This document shows, in pieces, positions 52,301-64,000 of a stretch of 64,000 nt of DNA; positions within the stretch are counted from its first letter, which is position 1; the number at the start of each line of letters is the position of its first letter. Source of the DNA: Apiotrichum sp. Y4204 (taxonomy: Eukaryota > Basidiomycota > Tremellomycetes > Trichosporonales > Trichosporonaceae); NCBI GenBank assembly GCA_025531455.1, contig JAMYHL010000050.1, positions 186,001-250,000 of the forward strand, given 5' to 3'. The notes beneath the pieces were generated by a model, which did no database searches, was not told the origin of the DNA, and saw nothing but the letters and a program-made list of their open reading frames with translations. The position numbers were made by a program, and so were the translations under genes.

Positions 52301-55300
52301 CACCCGTCAGTTGTGGACTTGACCGATGACGAGGCGCACGGGCCTTGTGGGGTACACTTCTGAAGGATCAGACTGGGATCTTGAAATTGAGAAGCTGTGG
52401 AAGAAGGCGCCGCTGAACATGGGAGAGGTCAGGACAACCGCGGTATTTTGCCACTGTATTGGAAGGAGTCACACAGGAGATACATGGCATGACTGGCACG
52501 ACTCGAAGAGTTTTGAGTGAACAGATACATCACTCACTCCCTCCCGATACAAGCCTACCATACTATGCATATTCGTTCCCCCTCAAAGGCTGCTCCGCAT
52601 CTCGATCCAGACGTGCTGCGCGGGACGTTGGATCGCCGCGAGCGTGTCGTGTGTGAAAGGCCGAGAAATGGAGTAAGTACCGGTCGAATAGGGATGTCGT
52701 CGGGAGTGTATTTTCTGTATCTCACTGCTGATAACATCGCTGTCATACTGATACATCCTACTAAGGTGCGCTGTCGGGTCTCTCACGGCGAACGACGGCG
52801 AGCCACTTCTGCCGCGGCTGATACCAACATCCCCGTAAACCATCCTTTCCGTAGTTGATCTTCTCTCCAGTCAGCGTACAGATGCCCCACCTGGAAGTGT
52901 CAAAGCTTGACGCAGTGCCAGTTCAACAGCGCCGCATGCGCGACCCCCCGCGTTTACGCCCGCGGCCGTCATGAAAGCCTAGCTTTCGGCTGTCTTTACG
53001 AGACCTCTTTCTCGATTGTCCCATTTCTCCTGTCTGTTGCCCGGCGCGACTGTCTCCACCGACGCACGTTGTCACGGACCCAACGGTTCACGAGGCTCAG
53101 ATCGATCGGTTGACGAGAAACCCTTTCCAGAGACGTTACGGCGTGGATGACTGTTGTGACACACGAGAGGACAGGGCCATCAGCTCGTCTTCGATAAGAA
53201 TAGGAGTTGCCTGTCCAACTTCTCATCGTACAGCAGCGGTGGGTATGCACACAGGACAGGACACACAGGATAAGACCCAGGCGCCCAGAGGTTAAGTATC
53301 TAGCTCAATCGGCCGTCTGAGAAAGCCGATTGCGCTCTTTGGGAACTGGGCCTTCGATTCTCGTCCTCCTCCATTGGTTTCAGCGCACATGAAAGAGCAC
53401 GTTTCAGCCCGAAATGAGTAAGATCGGCCGATACTGAATGCACTTTAACGAGTTGTCGGATGACTGCCGTTCAAAGCGTCTTGTCTCTCCGATGACAGTC
53501 AAAATGGTGTGAACAACTCATACCTCACAAGGACTCAATAAAGCCCCGGTGGCCAGGGCAAAACAGCTCACAAACGACCGCACTTCACAAGGTTGTCGAC
53601 TGCAATGAGCAACCGGGCAGTCCACAGCCTTATTTGGGTTTCTCGTGACTGAGGAAGACAAGTGCCGAGCCTAACATGGACAGATGACGAACTTCCGTGT
53701 GATCCTCAAGCCACACAATGCGGAACAGCGCGGCGATCTATCCCAACGTAATATCCCAGCGATGGCAGGTGTGAAGGCTGTAAGAGCGGTGAATGCTGGT
53801 CAAGTGTAGCTGCCACTGTGTTCTCGCTGCCCGTGTGTTAGACTTGTCGGCTAGCGACAAGACAACCCAGCAACATAGGCAGTATGGCGACCAGAGGATG
53901 AGTATAATAAATGAGTAGGACGAGCATGTGAGACGCTGACGAGAAAGGATTGATTCAGTAACTGAATCGTTTCAGCGAGGACAGCAGCACCGAACCACAA
54001 CCTCACAATCAGCTGCAGTAAGGGGCTGGAAGACATGTGGTCATGCATGAGCTCACCAGTCTCTGCAATATGCGATTACCTCAGAATTTAGCGGAAAGGG
54101 GGTGGCATGTCAGGCCGAGCAAAGTGAGCGAGTCATGAAGCGGAGTTTGCCAGAACACCCAAGAACCCACAGCGCTTACTGGACTAGAGGATGATGAGAA
54201 GCCAAGTGAGTGTATAAAGGGATGAGTGTGACTTGGATGGATGTCTTTCAGGTCACAGTTCGTCTCTGTGGGAACGCAGCCGTTCTCCCCACAACGCAGC
54301 ACAACTGACCGCTGCTCACGCGTTAACAGAATGTCAAACTTGAGGATGGCAGACGGCGGTAGAATTCGCAGATGGCGACATTGCCCAACCCACAACTCTC
54401 CAAATCTTAACAACCACACCGGATCAACGAGCGAGGAAACCTGGGGCGATGCACTGATGCGAAACGTTCATCATACCCCTTGTGTCCTACATATCTTGAA
54501 AACGACCACCGATATCCCAGACGCCTGAGCCTGCCCGCAATACCCCGATGTCGCAGCTCGTGCCCCAAAGGGCGCCGCGGCGCCGCCGAGCCGCCAATCC
54601 CGGCAACTCCAATGATATTCCGACTGCGGGGAGGCGCAGGCGTGTGCACCCTGTCGTCCGTGTGTTCGAAAGCTGGATCCGTGCATAGATTTTAGAAGTA
54701 TCCATTGGACACCTGTGGATGAGCACTAGGGAAGGGCTTCTGGTTAGTCTCCTGAATGCACAGCTGGCCAGTAAACGTTTCAACATCCTCAAACCACTAT
54801 CATACAGTGGCAGGGGGTCGACATCACGTTCTCTCACCGGGCCGCTGAGACGTCTGTGAGTGTCCTTGCGCAGGAGAGGCCTGTGAGACATTCCCCACCG
54901 CTCGCCGTCGGCATTCCGATGTGAGCATTGTAAACGGTGATTCCCTGTTAGATCATTCAACGCCACGATTGGGGAGAGACGAAGAAAGAAAATGGGGAAC
55001 AGACGTGCGACCTGCCGCGACGGACAGGTGGTCTGTGCGCCTGGTCTTTGTGAGTGTCTGGAAAGGAGATGCGAATGGGCGGTCCTGTTGACCAGTCGGG
55101 TAATCGCTATAGCGGGACGATGAGCTGGAAGAATGTGAATATGAGCGATGAGACGGATGCATGCAGCGGATATAGAGTTGCGCAGATGAGGCGAAGTTGG
55201 CGAGGACCGCCGAGTTGATGCAGTGACGGTCTCTCCTGTTATTGACTGCACCAGCGCAGCATGAAATCTGGCAACCACAGCCGACCAATGGTGGTGAGTG

Positions 55301-57233
55301 TCAAGTCCGGCGGACGTGGCCGCTACGATCACAGCGATCGATCCTTTGTCGGCTATCTCTTGTGGAGGTTGGCGAGGGGTCCATATGGCCAGAAATCATC
55401 TGAGCGAGGAACACACGGGCTCGGCGAAGCGCAGCCCGCAGGGCGGGGAAGGTCCGAGAGGATGAGGCTCGTCCTGGGGATTGCGAATTGCGTGCCCGGA
55501 ACCGTGTGGGTCGTGTGGGGCAACAATTCACAAGCCCTTCAATGCGGGGGAGATGCGTCTTGAACAAAGGCAACGGATTCCGAGGCCAGGGAGATAAAAC
55601 GTTTGCCCCACCCCCACCCCCGAGGGGCCGGAAGAGGGGGAGAGGGCCGGAATGCACAATTGGTGATCGACGTGGGACGAACGCCGGAGGGTAACGAGGG
55701 CATGCCCGGAGAGCACAACCGGAGTGGTGGCAGGTTCCGGGCGGAGGTGTTCCGAGCGGAAGTGGGCATAGGCTCGGCGACGGGCTGGGGCACCGAGGGG
55801 GTGGCCGCGGCCCCGCCCTCGTAACGAGAACATGCCGCGACACCATTCTTGAACGTTATTCGCGTCGACCTCGAACGCACACTCCGACTGCAAAGAGACT
55901 GATGGATCGGGGGAACGATGTTGCATGAGATTTTATCCTACATTGCATGGAATGCATGGAACTGATCTGCAAGGCTATCTTATCGGCCACCAAGCGACGC
56001 ACAGGCCTTTGCTGGTTAAAAGTCACCGTTATCTGATCAATCGGATTGCCGTAAGAATGTGGGCTACCGGTGGCCCAAGAGCGTTCCGGTCGGAACTTGC
56101 CTCGAGCAGTTCTCCGGGGCCGTGCGCCTTCTGTACAGGTTCTAGGCTGACGTGAAAGGGAGAATAGTACCCGAAGGCACGGCTTTGGTGGCTGTGGCTT
56201 GGCGATCAGTGCGCTGATCATCTGCCGCACCTGATGTGCATGATGTCGATGGCATTGCCCTCGAACACAAGCAGCTCCACATCCGTCATGTCCCAGACGA
56301 GGTTTCAGACAACGAAGAACACTCATGACCATGGGATGGGGAGGGGGGATGATAGAAAGCTCAACAGCTAGCCTGACAAGGTATCCCATGTTGCGCCCTG
56401 TGGTGCAAGCAGAAAAAATTTTCATTGGTTTGAAGAGCACGTGGGGGCGCAAATGCCGCCGATGCCGCAGGCATGTCTCCAGGTACCATTCGATCTCCCA
56501 GTGCCTACGGTACGTCCAACAAATAATCGAAATTAAACTCCCCTCATTGCAGGCTCTCAGCTCTGATTTATTGATCACGCAAAACATCCGGCTTGAGCAA
56601 TCCCTGTCCGTTGACCGTGCATATCAATGCAAGAGGCACAAGCGAGACCCCAAAGGTCGTGGTGGGAGTGGGCCGGTGGCATCGGAACTGTCGACCCTTG
56701 GGGGGCGGATGTCAGATCTGTGGCCGTGATCCTGTCGCTCATCTGCATTCCCTGAATTGATAACCTGCATTCGGGTGGGGGAGCGGCGGAAGTGCGCAGG
56801 ACCCGGGACAACAGCCATCTTTGCAACTTTTTTTTCTTTTTTCTTTGTGTGTTCCGCTTGAACCATTTCGTTTTTCCTCTCCTTGGCCGACTATTTCATT
56901 TTTCAACCTGTGGCCCTCGCCATGTGGGGCCTCATGCGTCAACAGCTCTTGGCAGACTGCATCACAGCCAAGGAATAGGAGCGCGGTATTCCCGTAGCCG
57001 TGTAACCATGCAGGACATCCTAACTTGACTACGTGGGTGCAACGGCGGCCTTGCAAGTTGCGCGTGGTCTCGGTTCGAGTCACTAGGGCCCAGCTCTTGC
57101 TTGCAAACCACCCCAGGCACAGGCCGCACCCGGGTCGGGTTATAGAAAAAGTCGAGAGTTTTGCTTGACAAACCGGTTCCCCCCATTGCTCATCCCACCT
57201 GTCCCACACTCCTTACCACCCACCTCACTCACC
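49303..57233. other. 7.9-kb gene-poor interval
   Basis: No gene I can defend. A T-homopolymer run lies at 49420-49434. A/T-richer patches occur at 50640-50860. Open frames up to ~280 codons (54487-55332 minus; 51078-51824 plus) overlap antisense frames, lack motifs and have random-like composition. A tRNA A-box-like string at 53301-53312 and a B-box-like string at 57072-57082 do not form complete tRNAs. The last ~200 bp before 57234 are C-rich on the plus strand, as expected for the transporter 5' UTR. There are no transposase or reverse-transcriptase motifs in the frames I inspected. Confidence 0.5.
51377..51403. repeat. 9-bp tandem repeat, three units
   Basis: GAGGCTTGC, GGGGCTTGC, GAGGCTTGC in direct succession within the gene-poor interval. 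Confidence 0.85.
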
Positions 57234-58998
57234 ATGTTTGAGAAGAAGCGTCAAGCCGACGGCGACGGCTTCGCCACCAGCCGCGACTACGAGCTCGACG
57301 TTAGCCCTGCGGGCAACGCTCACGTTCACGACGCCGTTTTCGGAGAACTCGACGACTCAGGACCCAACTACCGCGATGTACGTCTTGGCCACGTCTGTCC
57401 ATATGCTCCGGGTCAAGCTCCGAGCCGTGGTCACCTTGAAGTGGCCCCATGGGACAGGGTCACCATCGACGATAGACATGACTGGTTCTAACACTACAGG
57501 TCGGCCAGTGGGGCTCACTCATCCTGATGACCAAGGCGAACCTGGGTCTCGGCGTGCTCGCGCTCCCCTCCGTGTTCGGCGTTCTCGGTCTTGTGCCTGG
57601 TATTCTTATCATTATCGCCATCCAGACAATCATTGCCGGTGGGTCTAGTGGTCTTGACCGCGTTGTTGTTGACCTAGCTGACAATACCAGTGGCCGCGTT
57701 CGCCATCGGAGGCTTCAAGCTTAACCACCCCCAGGTCTATGGCCTACCCGAGGCTGGTTATGTCTTCGGCGGACGGATTGGCAAGGAGTTCCTCTACTTC
57801 TTCTTCACCATCTGTGTGTATCCTGTTGCTGCATCTGCTGTGAGGCGCATGCTAATGTTCTAGTCATGGTTTTCATCATTGGTTCTGCCCTTGTCGGTAT
57901 CTCCACCGCCCTGAACGCGGTGTCTGACCACGGAACGTGCACGGCCGTCTTTATTGCTGTCGCAGCAGTGGCCGGCTTCCTGTGTGGCTCCATTCGTACC
58001 CTCGGCCGCATCTCTTGGATCGGCTGGGCTGGCATCATCTCTATTATGACCTCCATCATCATCCTCACCATCGCCGTCGGTGTCCAGGACCGCCCCTACG
58101 AGGCCCCTCAGGCTCCCGAGCCATGGGACAAGGACCTCCAGATTTTCGGTGCGCCCACCTTTGCCGGTGCCATGTCCGCTATCAACGGCATCGTTTTCTC
58201 TTACGGTGCGACGCCCATGTAGTAAGTGTCACAAGAGATGATGAAATAGGGGGCGCTGGGGAACGATAATTCGGACGATGACGAGAATGGGCGCTGACAG
58301 GCAGCTTCGGTATCGTCTCCGAGATGCGCGACCCCCGCCAATACGCTCGCATGATGACTGTCTCGATCGTCTTCCTCACCGTTGTCTACCTGATCATTGG
58401 TTCGGTCGTGTACGTCTACTGCGGCCAATATGTCGCCACTCCGGCCCTCGGCTCGGCTGGTAAGCTTCTCAAGAAGGTCTGCTACGGCATTGCCATTCCC
58501 GGTCTCCTCGCCTCCCTGACCATCTTCACTCATGTGAGTCCACGCCGGTTATCACAAGATTGCGATGCTGATAATAAGATTTGTGGCAAGAACATCTTCG
58601 TCCGCGTCCTCAAGGGCTCCCGCCACCTCGCGGCTAACACCCCCACCCACTGGATCACCTGGCTCAGCTGCACCTTTGGCTCTATCATCGTGGGCTACAT
58701 CATCGCCTCTGCCATTCCCATCTTCGGCTCGCTCATCGGCTTCATCGGCGCCCTCATTTGCCCCATAGTCTGCATTCTGCCTTACCCTCTCATGTGGTGG
58801 CATGACAACTGGCGTGGCCGTTCTTCTGTCGAGCGCACCGGCCGTACAAAGGGAATGGCCATCGTTTACCTAATCGTCTTCATCCTCGGCCTCTTCCTCC
58901 TCGGTGCGGGCACCTACGGCTCCGTCGTTGATCTCATCAACACCACCACCGACCAGGGTCCTTGGTCGTGCAAGGACAACTCGGGTCTGCACTCGTAA
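57234..58998 (+). CDS. AAAP-family amino acid transporter (Mtr-like), 470 aa
   Basis: A proton-coupled amino-acid transporter, most like fungal neutral/aromatic amino-acid permeases of the Mtr type. Six exons: 57234-57377, 57500-57638, 57691-57813, 57864-58221, 58305-58533 and 58579-58998 (1413 nt). Introns are 122, 52, 50, 83 and 45 nt. A hydrophilic N terminus (FATSRDYELDVSPAGNAHVH) is followed by TM1 with GSLILMTKANLGLGVLALPS (family M-x-K-x-x-x-G-x-G-x-L-x-L-P) and LGLVPGILIIIAIQTIIA. Next are PEAGYVFGGRIGKEFLYFFF, INGIVFSYGATPMYFGIVSE (conserved in the family), MRDPRQYARMMTVSIVFLTV and VRVLKGSRHLAANTPTHWIT, ending in several hydrophobic helices. About 11 TM segments, no signal peptide. 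It is the second amino-acid transporter in the window. Substrate specificity is inferred from family only. Confidence 0.93.
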
Positions 58999-61900
58999 GG
59001 AGCAAGACTGTCACGACGTGCGATGCTGGGGAAGATGAGAAGAAGGCAAACGGAGAAAATGGAAAACAGGCCTTGACTGCGAAGGGATCACACCTGAGAA
59101 CGACCACACTTTTGCTACTGTTGGGCCGAATTATTGTATCAGACCCCGAATCCTGACGGGACATCATCGGGACATCATACCTCATCATCATCCGGGCATC
59201 TGTAGAAGACACCTGTTAATAGAGCAATTCACTGCTAGGCACTATGGATATCAGCATGTTCACTAGGTATCACGATCAAGCTGGACGCTATCATCTACTT
59301 ACTGCCTGCTGGAGAATGTCGTCCTCCTCACAGTCATCAAACATGGCTTTGCCGCGCTCAGGATCGCCGAGTGGCGCTCCCACCTGCTCCCTGGCAGCAA
59401 TCTCGGCGTCATCTCCTTGTTCTTGGCCGCTTCGAGATTGATCTTGGCAGCAGCGATCTTCGGCTTGGCAGAAGCGCCACAATGGGACCCCGCGCGGTAG
59501 CGACTACCATCCCCGGGTCCTTACAGTCTACACTGTTCATTCCTTCAACCTGACAACGGGTCACGCGTATAGGACATGGCCTGTGATCATTACAGCAAAA
59601 ATCTTGTCTGTTGCAGACCTTAGGAATGAGACTGCTGGTAAGGATGCACAAGCGACGGGCTCGTCGTAAAGCTCTGGACACCCGGTTCCGGGAACTGGGC
59701 GGGGAATGAACAGTACACTAACTGAAGGCGGCTGAGGTATGTGAGCCTATCTCGATACGTAAACAGTTGCAGGTGTAGAGAGTTCCCAGTAAGTCAGATC
59801 CAAAGCGGACTTGTAGTGTGGTACTTACTGTGCAGTGCACCCCACCGTGTGCATCTTTGAGCACGTTCATCACATTTACTGTACATCGCGTTCAGTCGAC
59901 GCCTCCATACGAGTTGCGTTTGGCAGTGAACAGTAGTGCTTCGGACGGGCACGAGGGGTCTCGATGGGAGATGTGCGTACTTCTATGCACATATGTGCCG
60001 CCGCGCATCAGCGGATCAGCGGGCTATGCCGCTGGCAACGGTGCTGCACGCTTGGATCGACCGGCACGTGGGCCACGTGCACATTCCAGCTGGATTCACG
60101 GATCGGCAGATCGACGCTCAACGATCGACGCGATATGTAATCAGAAGCATGACGCGCACTGACGTGCACTCTACAACGAGAAGGGAGAAGTGTGAGTGCG
60201 TGAGTTGTGATTCCGTGAGTTTCCTTGGTGCGACTGTAAGTTTAACAGGGCATGAGAGGATGCCTACATGTATGTACTATGACAGCTCGTTGAAGATACC
60301 CACCACGCATAACTCCTGCCCTCTAATGAAGCCAAGCGGACACGGCCGCCGCCGACATTGCCACTGATGGCGAGGCAGCACGTCGTTGTCTATTCGGGCC
60401 AAGATACTTGGTGCCGGCGTTGGTCCGTAAATCAGCTTCACGGGGTTGCAATGCTCTTCTATGCATCCATACACTGTCGCCTCGCTCCTTCGCGATCGCC
60501 CATCGTCCTGGAATCTGCTTTGGATCGGCGAACACGCCGCCAAGAGCCAAGAGCGATCTGCGTTTCCGCCCTCCGTGATCTCCGGCTTTTATTGTAGCCA
60601 TCCTCGGTGTTGGAGTTGCGGATACGCGATGGCGACCGTGGTGGAGGTGTATGACGTGACACCGTAACGGCAGCATTCAGTGGTACGTACTGTATGTATA
60701 GTACACACGAAGCGGTGCACACCACCAACTAAAATAGCAGCAGAAAAGTTGTTATGGGAATGGAAACTCTCAAATGGCGGACAGTGATCGCAGCGGGCCG
60801 CCTCGGGCCGCCGGTCCTGGGGCGGTGAGGAGGCAAGTAGTGGAACTGGGTTTCAGTTTGGAACAGAGGCGCATTTAGCGCAGCGGTTTTGTGGTACAGT
60901 ACGTACAGGATCCTTGGTGCAACAAAAGCCCAAGCTCGGGACCGCGTTTGTTTCGACCCAGCTTCCGGCATTCAAACTCTGAACTGCACAGCTTGGAACC
61001 GCCATGCGCCCATCTTCAAGCGACTGGTAACTTTATGTGACCCGGCAAAGCTCACGGGGATGTTGTGACGATCAAAACACAGCTGGCAACTCCGACCCCG
61101 CGAACTTCGCGCCGTACCGCAACAGACTTGTGTCCGTTGCGTATTCTGAAACCCACAACATCCATCATTGAGTCTGCCGATCATTCGCCGTTCCGTCGAT
61201 CATGCACTGCCTCTTGGCCTCCGGTCCTCCGGCCTCCGGTCGTCGCTCCGGATGCAACTGATGAGATCGCCGAGACTGACCCGGCACGCCCTGCGCACTC
61301 TTCCTTGTTCTATCGCTCGTGAGCTAGTGTGCTAGCGGTATGCCCTGCAGATCACGTCGATCCCCCGATCGTTCAAGCTAGGTCCTCCCGCACGAGGTCA
61401 GCTGACTGGTCCATGTGAATCAGTGTGCCCTCGACGATCGACGATGACGATTGCCCCTGATTGGCGCACCCCCTGTTGATCCCCCTGGTTGCCCCTGGCG
61501 ATGATGGCTTACCACATCCATTCTCATTACATGCAAGTACAAACCAGGCATGGTGTTGCCCGCAGCATGAGTCCGCAAGCACAATGGCGTTGGATGCTGG
61601 CATCGCATGGTCTCTCACGAGAATGCATCGTTCCTACGTTGCCGATTGCTTTGCTTTCTAGTTTCGGTTCCCTCCCGCACGAAGGTAGTTGTGAATTGGA
61701 CGTTTCGGAACAGCCGAACAGAACCTCGCAACCCTGGCCACTGGTTCTCACAAGCGGCAAGCACGCACCATTGAGTTTTGGGCATTTCTCCTAGCTTTCC
61801 ACAGGGATGACATAGTAACATGCATGGAGACAGGAAGAACGTCTGCATCCGGAGTGCAATGAGCTAACAGAGCTGTTCGGCCCTGGAGAATGTTGACCCG

Positions 61901-64000
61901 TCACCAATGCCTCCAACCACAAAACTGGCATGTCATCGGCCGGCCTGGCGTGAGGCATTAATGCATGTACTGTAGGCACAGTTGGTTGTACCGTAAGTGC
62001 TTTCCTCGGACAGTCGACCATCCGGGCCCCCAGATGACCACTGGAGCGCGATTCTCGGACCACCGACTGTTACCAGGGCAGGTAGAAGTATTCCACGAAT
62101 GGAACGGCAACACATCGTATGACGACGGACTACGGGATGAATGCAAAGCATGTCATGTTCGCGTCAACCGAAACGAACGACGCGTTAATATGGGTCGAGT
62201 TTGCCTGAACCTAAAACGTCCGAGGAGGACAATGGGCGTCGCGAAGTGGAGGTGACAGCCCAGGTGACGCCTCCGCTTTTTGCGGAGCCGCCCCCGCCCC
62301 TCCTGCTTCAATGCTTTCAACCTATCAAGGGCGATCAGTCTTCTACTCCGCGACGGCCTGTGCAGGTGCCTTCTTTCCTCACCGAGCCAAACCCGTCGCG
62401 AATCCAGTGTTCCGTCGCGTAACCTTCTTCCAGCTTCCGCGAACGCCATCACCGTAATTCAAGGCATGGAGATCTCGAGATCTACGAGTTGTCCGGAATC
62501 GAAGGTAGACGATGTTCAGCCGAGCTCCGGCACCGTGTGGACACATCAGCCACCAGGGAGGATGGAACGGAACGGGAACCGTGCCTCTGCATTCCCGGTT
62601 GTCCGGCTGATATCCCGACCTCCCGACTTTCAGTTCCGTCTGTTGCGCCTTCTGGGTCAGATTGGGTGCAAGAACGCCAGTAGTTGGTTATCAGAACTGT
62701 GGCTTTGAGTTGAGTTTGTGTTGATGACATCTGCTGGAGCGAAGATACTGTGGGAACCAGTCATAGCCCACGTTTCCAGTACCTGGGGAATGGGGCAAGG
62801 AACTGAGTGGTGGGACTGGGTGGTGGGAGCCGAGTGCACAATAGTGGGACCCGGTTCCTTTCACAAGCAAGCTTGCTCAGACTCCGAGAAACCAAGCCGG
62901 AGCCCAGGCAGGTAAGGGGCGAGGGCGTGACCCACGGCCTTTCCGAGTCGGGCCTTCCCTCACAATCGCTGGAAAGTCGCGACAATCAGCCAATGCTTCG
63001 TCCCTCTGGAGCATCAGTTCACTCCAGTGTGATGAAGCTACCGTCAGCCACACTGTTCCACAGTGCACGGCCGAGCGCGCCGCACAGACCTCCGCTTCTG
63101 TACATGTTGTAAGCCACAGTGATCGGCGGCTCGGCACAATTGGTTCCTGCCTTGTTGTCTGTTGTCTCTCAGTTCCAAGCCCGTACAGTGATCTAGTAGT
63201 AAAGCATAGCGGAGATCAGGTCAAACTCTATGCCCCGGATGAACACAGCTACGCTTTCTCATACGCATATAACTAAGGAGAAGATGCTTGAGGTGACACA
63301 TGGAGTCTTATGGCGGTGCCTCATTCCGAGCCGTGAAGCAGTGGAGGAGCTTAATTCCGTGCAGCCCCCCAACTGAAAGCTGTCAGTGGACCCGGGTGCG
63401 ATGCAACTGTATGGTATCGGTGAGCATAATTATCATCCCTACTGCGGCTGTTCAGCCGGGCGTTGGTAGCAGAGCCTGGGGTGCCGTTACTGCGGAGGGT
63501 GCTTGTGAGCATGTCGAGAAGGATAACGAGAGGGAGAGAGTGAGAGTTCAGAGGGCTTGGAGTCGCCGCCGGCACCATGCCTCAGGCGCGTAGCGCCCGC
63601 GGCAGCACAGTCGATCCTGAACAGGGATCAACGTCAACGTCTTAGGCACCATCCGCGGTGTAGAAAGGGGTCTTGAGCGTAACTGTGGCCCACTACCCTG
63701 TGGGACCGAGGCGGGGTGGACGTGTTTCATGCTCTCCTCTGCTCGCTCACGGTGCAACCAGCACCCAGATTAACACATCCTCCCAGGTCATGCACATGCA
63801 TGCCGCCAGGTTGCGGCGACCAAGGTGCCTCCGGTGCCACAGACGATCAACTCAACACTGATCTGGTGCCTCTCCGGGTCATCCGAGGTCATTATATTAG
63901 AGCACAAAGACGCTCTCCTCGACGTTCCCAGCTGCAACAGAACGACCACACTCAAGAACAGCCTTGCCTTGCAAGAACTCGAGTCTCCACTGTATATATA
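58999..64000. other. 5-kb gene-poor right end
   Basis: Contains one doubtful small minus-strand gene candidate near 59188-59482. I see nothing else coding: frames are under ~145 codons and overlap. Short direct repeats occur, such as CTCCGGCCTCCGGTC near 61215-61245. The extreme right end has GTATATATA (63992-64000) after a C/A-rich leader-like stretch; it could be the core promoter of a gene beyond the window, but that cannot be shown. Confidence 0.45.
59188..59482 (-). pseudogene. Candidate small gene or gene remnant, convergent with the AAAP transporter
   Basis: On the minus strand, 59304-59400 reads DDAEIAAREQVGAPLGDPER then GKAMFDDCEEDDILQQA, up to a good splice donor (GTAAGTAG at 59302). 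An acceptor with a CTATTAACAG-type context and a second TTCTACAG (59200) lie downstream; joining to 59199 would end the protein after three codons. Upstream, the protein-like reading KPKIAAAKINLEAAKNKE continues only in another frame, one base off. Either an unrecognised intron, a sequencing error or a decayed gene would explain this. No family recognised. Confidence 0.2.

Noticed and set aside
53301..53370. tRNA-like sequence: perfect A-box string TAGCTCAATCGG followed by a B-box-like TTCGATTC
   Set aside because: The T-arm and acceptor stems do not pair and the B box has three mismatches. At most a degenerate tRNA-like sequence.
54487..55332. A 281-codon minus-strand frame in the gene-poor interval
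   Set aside because: Its random-like composition (Arg, His, Ser, Leu), lack of an ATG-led motif and lack of splice partners make it unconvincing.
57072..57082. B-box-like string GGTTCGAGTCA near the transporter
   Set aside because: No A box at the right distance and no matching acceptor stem upstream, so not a tRNA gene.
1..64000. CRISPR arrays, prokaryotic operons, prophage or toxin-antitoxin modules
   Set aside because: The gene content and introns are fungal. I saw no regularly spaced repeats or prokaryotic signals.

Overview
The window is nuclear DNA from a fungus, most likely a basidiomycete yeast of the Tremellomycetes (a Trichosporonales-like genome is my inference). The coding parts are G+C-rich and intron-dense, with GT-AG introns carrying a CTNAY-like branch site just before the acceptor. 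Many introns are only 32-40 nt. The genes are typically eukaryotic and fungal: ELP1, EMC3, NEDD8, BTG/Tob, ZSWIM7/SWS1, a Zn2Cys6 regulator, a DUF7726-type protein and fungal amino-acid permeases. I rebuilt the gene models by hand from reading frames and splice sites. In the fully contained models every exon set sums to a multiple of three.

Left part (1-19.9 kb), dense and mostly on the minus strand. The mitochondrial arginine-specific carbamoyl-phosphate synthase large chain is cut by the window edge. Then come an uncertain plus-strand ORF, a PPOX-type flavoprotein (Alr4036-like), a BTG/Tob protein, a ZSWIM7/SWS1-like Shu-complex subunit and ELP1 (14 exons). EMC3 is divergent from ELP1. N-acetylglutamate synthase is convergent with EMC3. 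The NEDD8 precursor follows.

Middle part (20-43.6 kb). A large, mostly disordered protein carries a KEN box and a cyclin-like destruction box. It is followed by a Ser/Pro-rich hypothetical protein, an 8-amino-7-oxononanoate-synthase-like enzyme, a large intronless protein of unknown function, an APC-family amino-acid permease whose upstream region has many GATA motifs, an FAD monooxygenase, an 84-residue protein and a Zn2Cys6 transcription factor whose model includes a 9-nt exon.

Right part (43.6-64 kb), gene-poor. A DUF7726-like protein with two copies of the domain lies between stretches of 4.4 kb and 7.9 kb in which I find no convincing gene. An AAAP-family amino-acid transporter follows, then 5 kb with at most one dubious small gene.

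Functional themes are nitrogen and amino-acid metabolism (two arginine-pathway mitochondrial enzymes, two amino-acid transporters, a GATA-rich promoter), translation and protein quality control (ELP1, EMC3, NEDD8) and regulators. I see no operon-like cassette, CRISPR array, rRNA or complete transposon. The most unusual things are the very short introns, the 9-nt exon, the KEN/D-box protein and the large empty intervals around two regulators.
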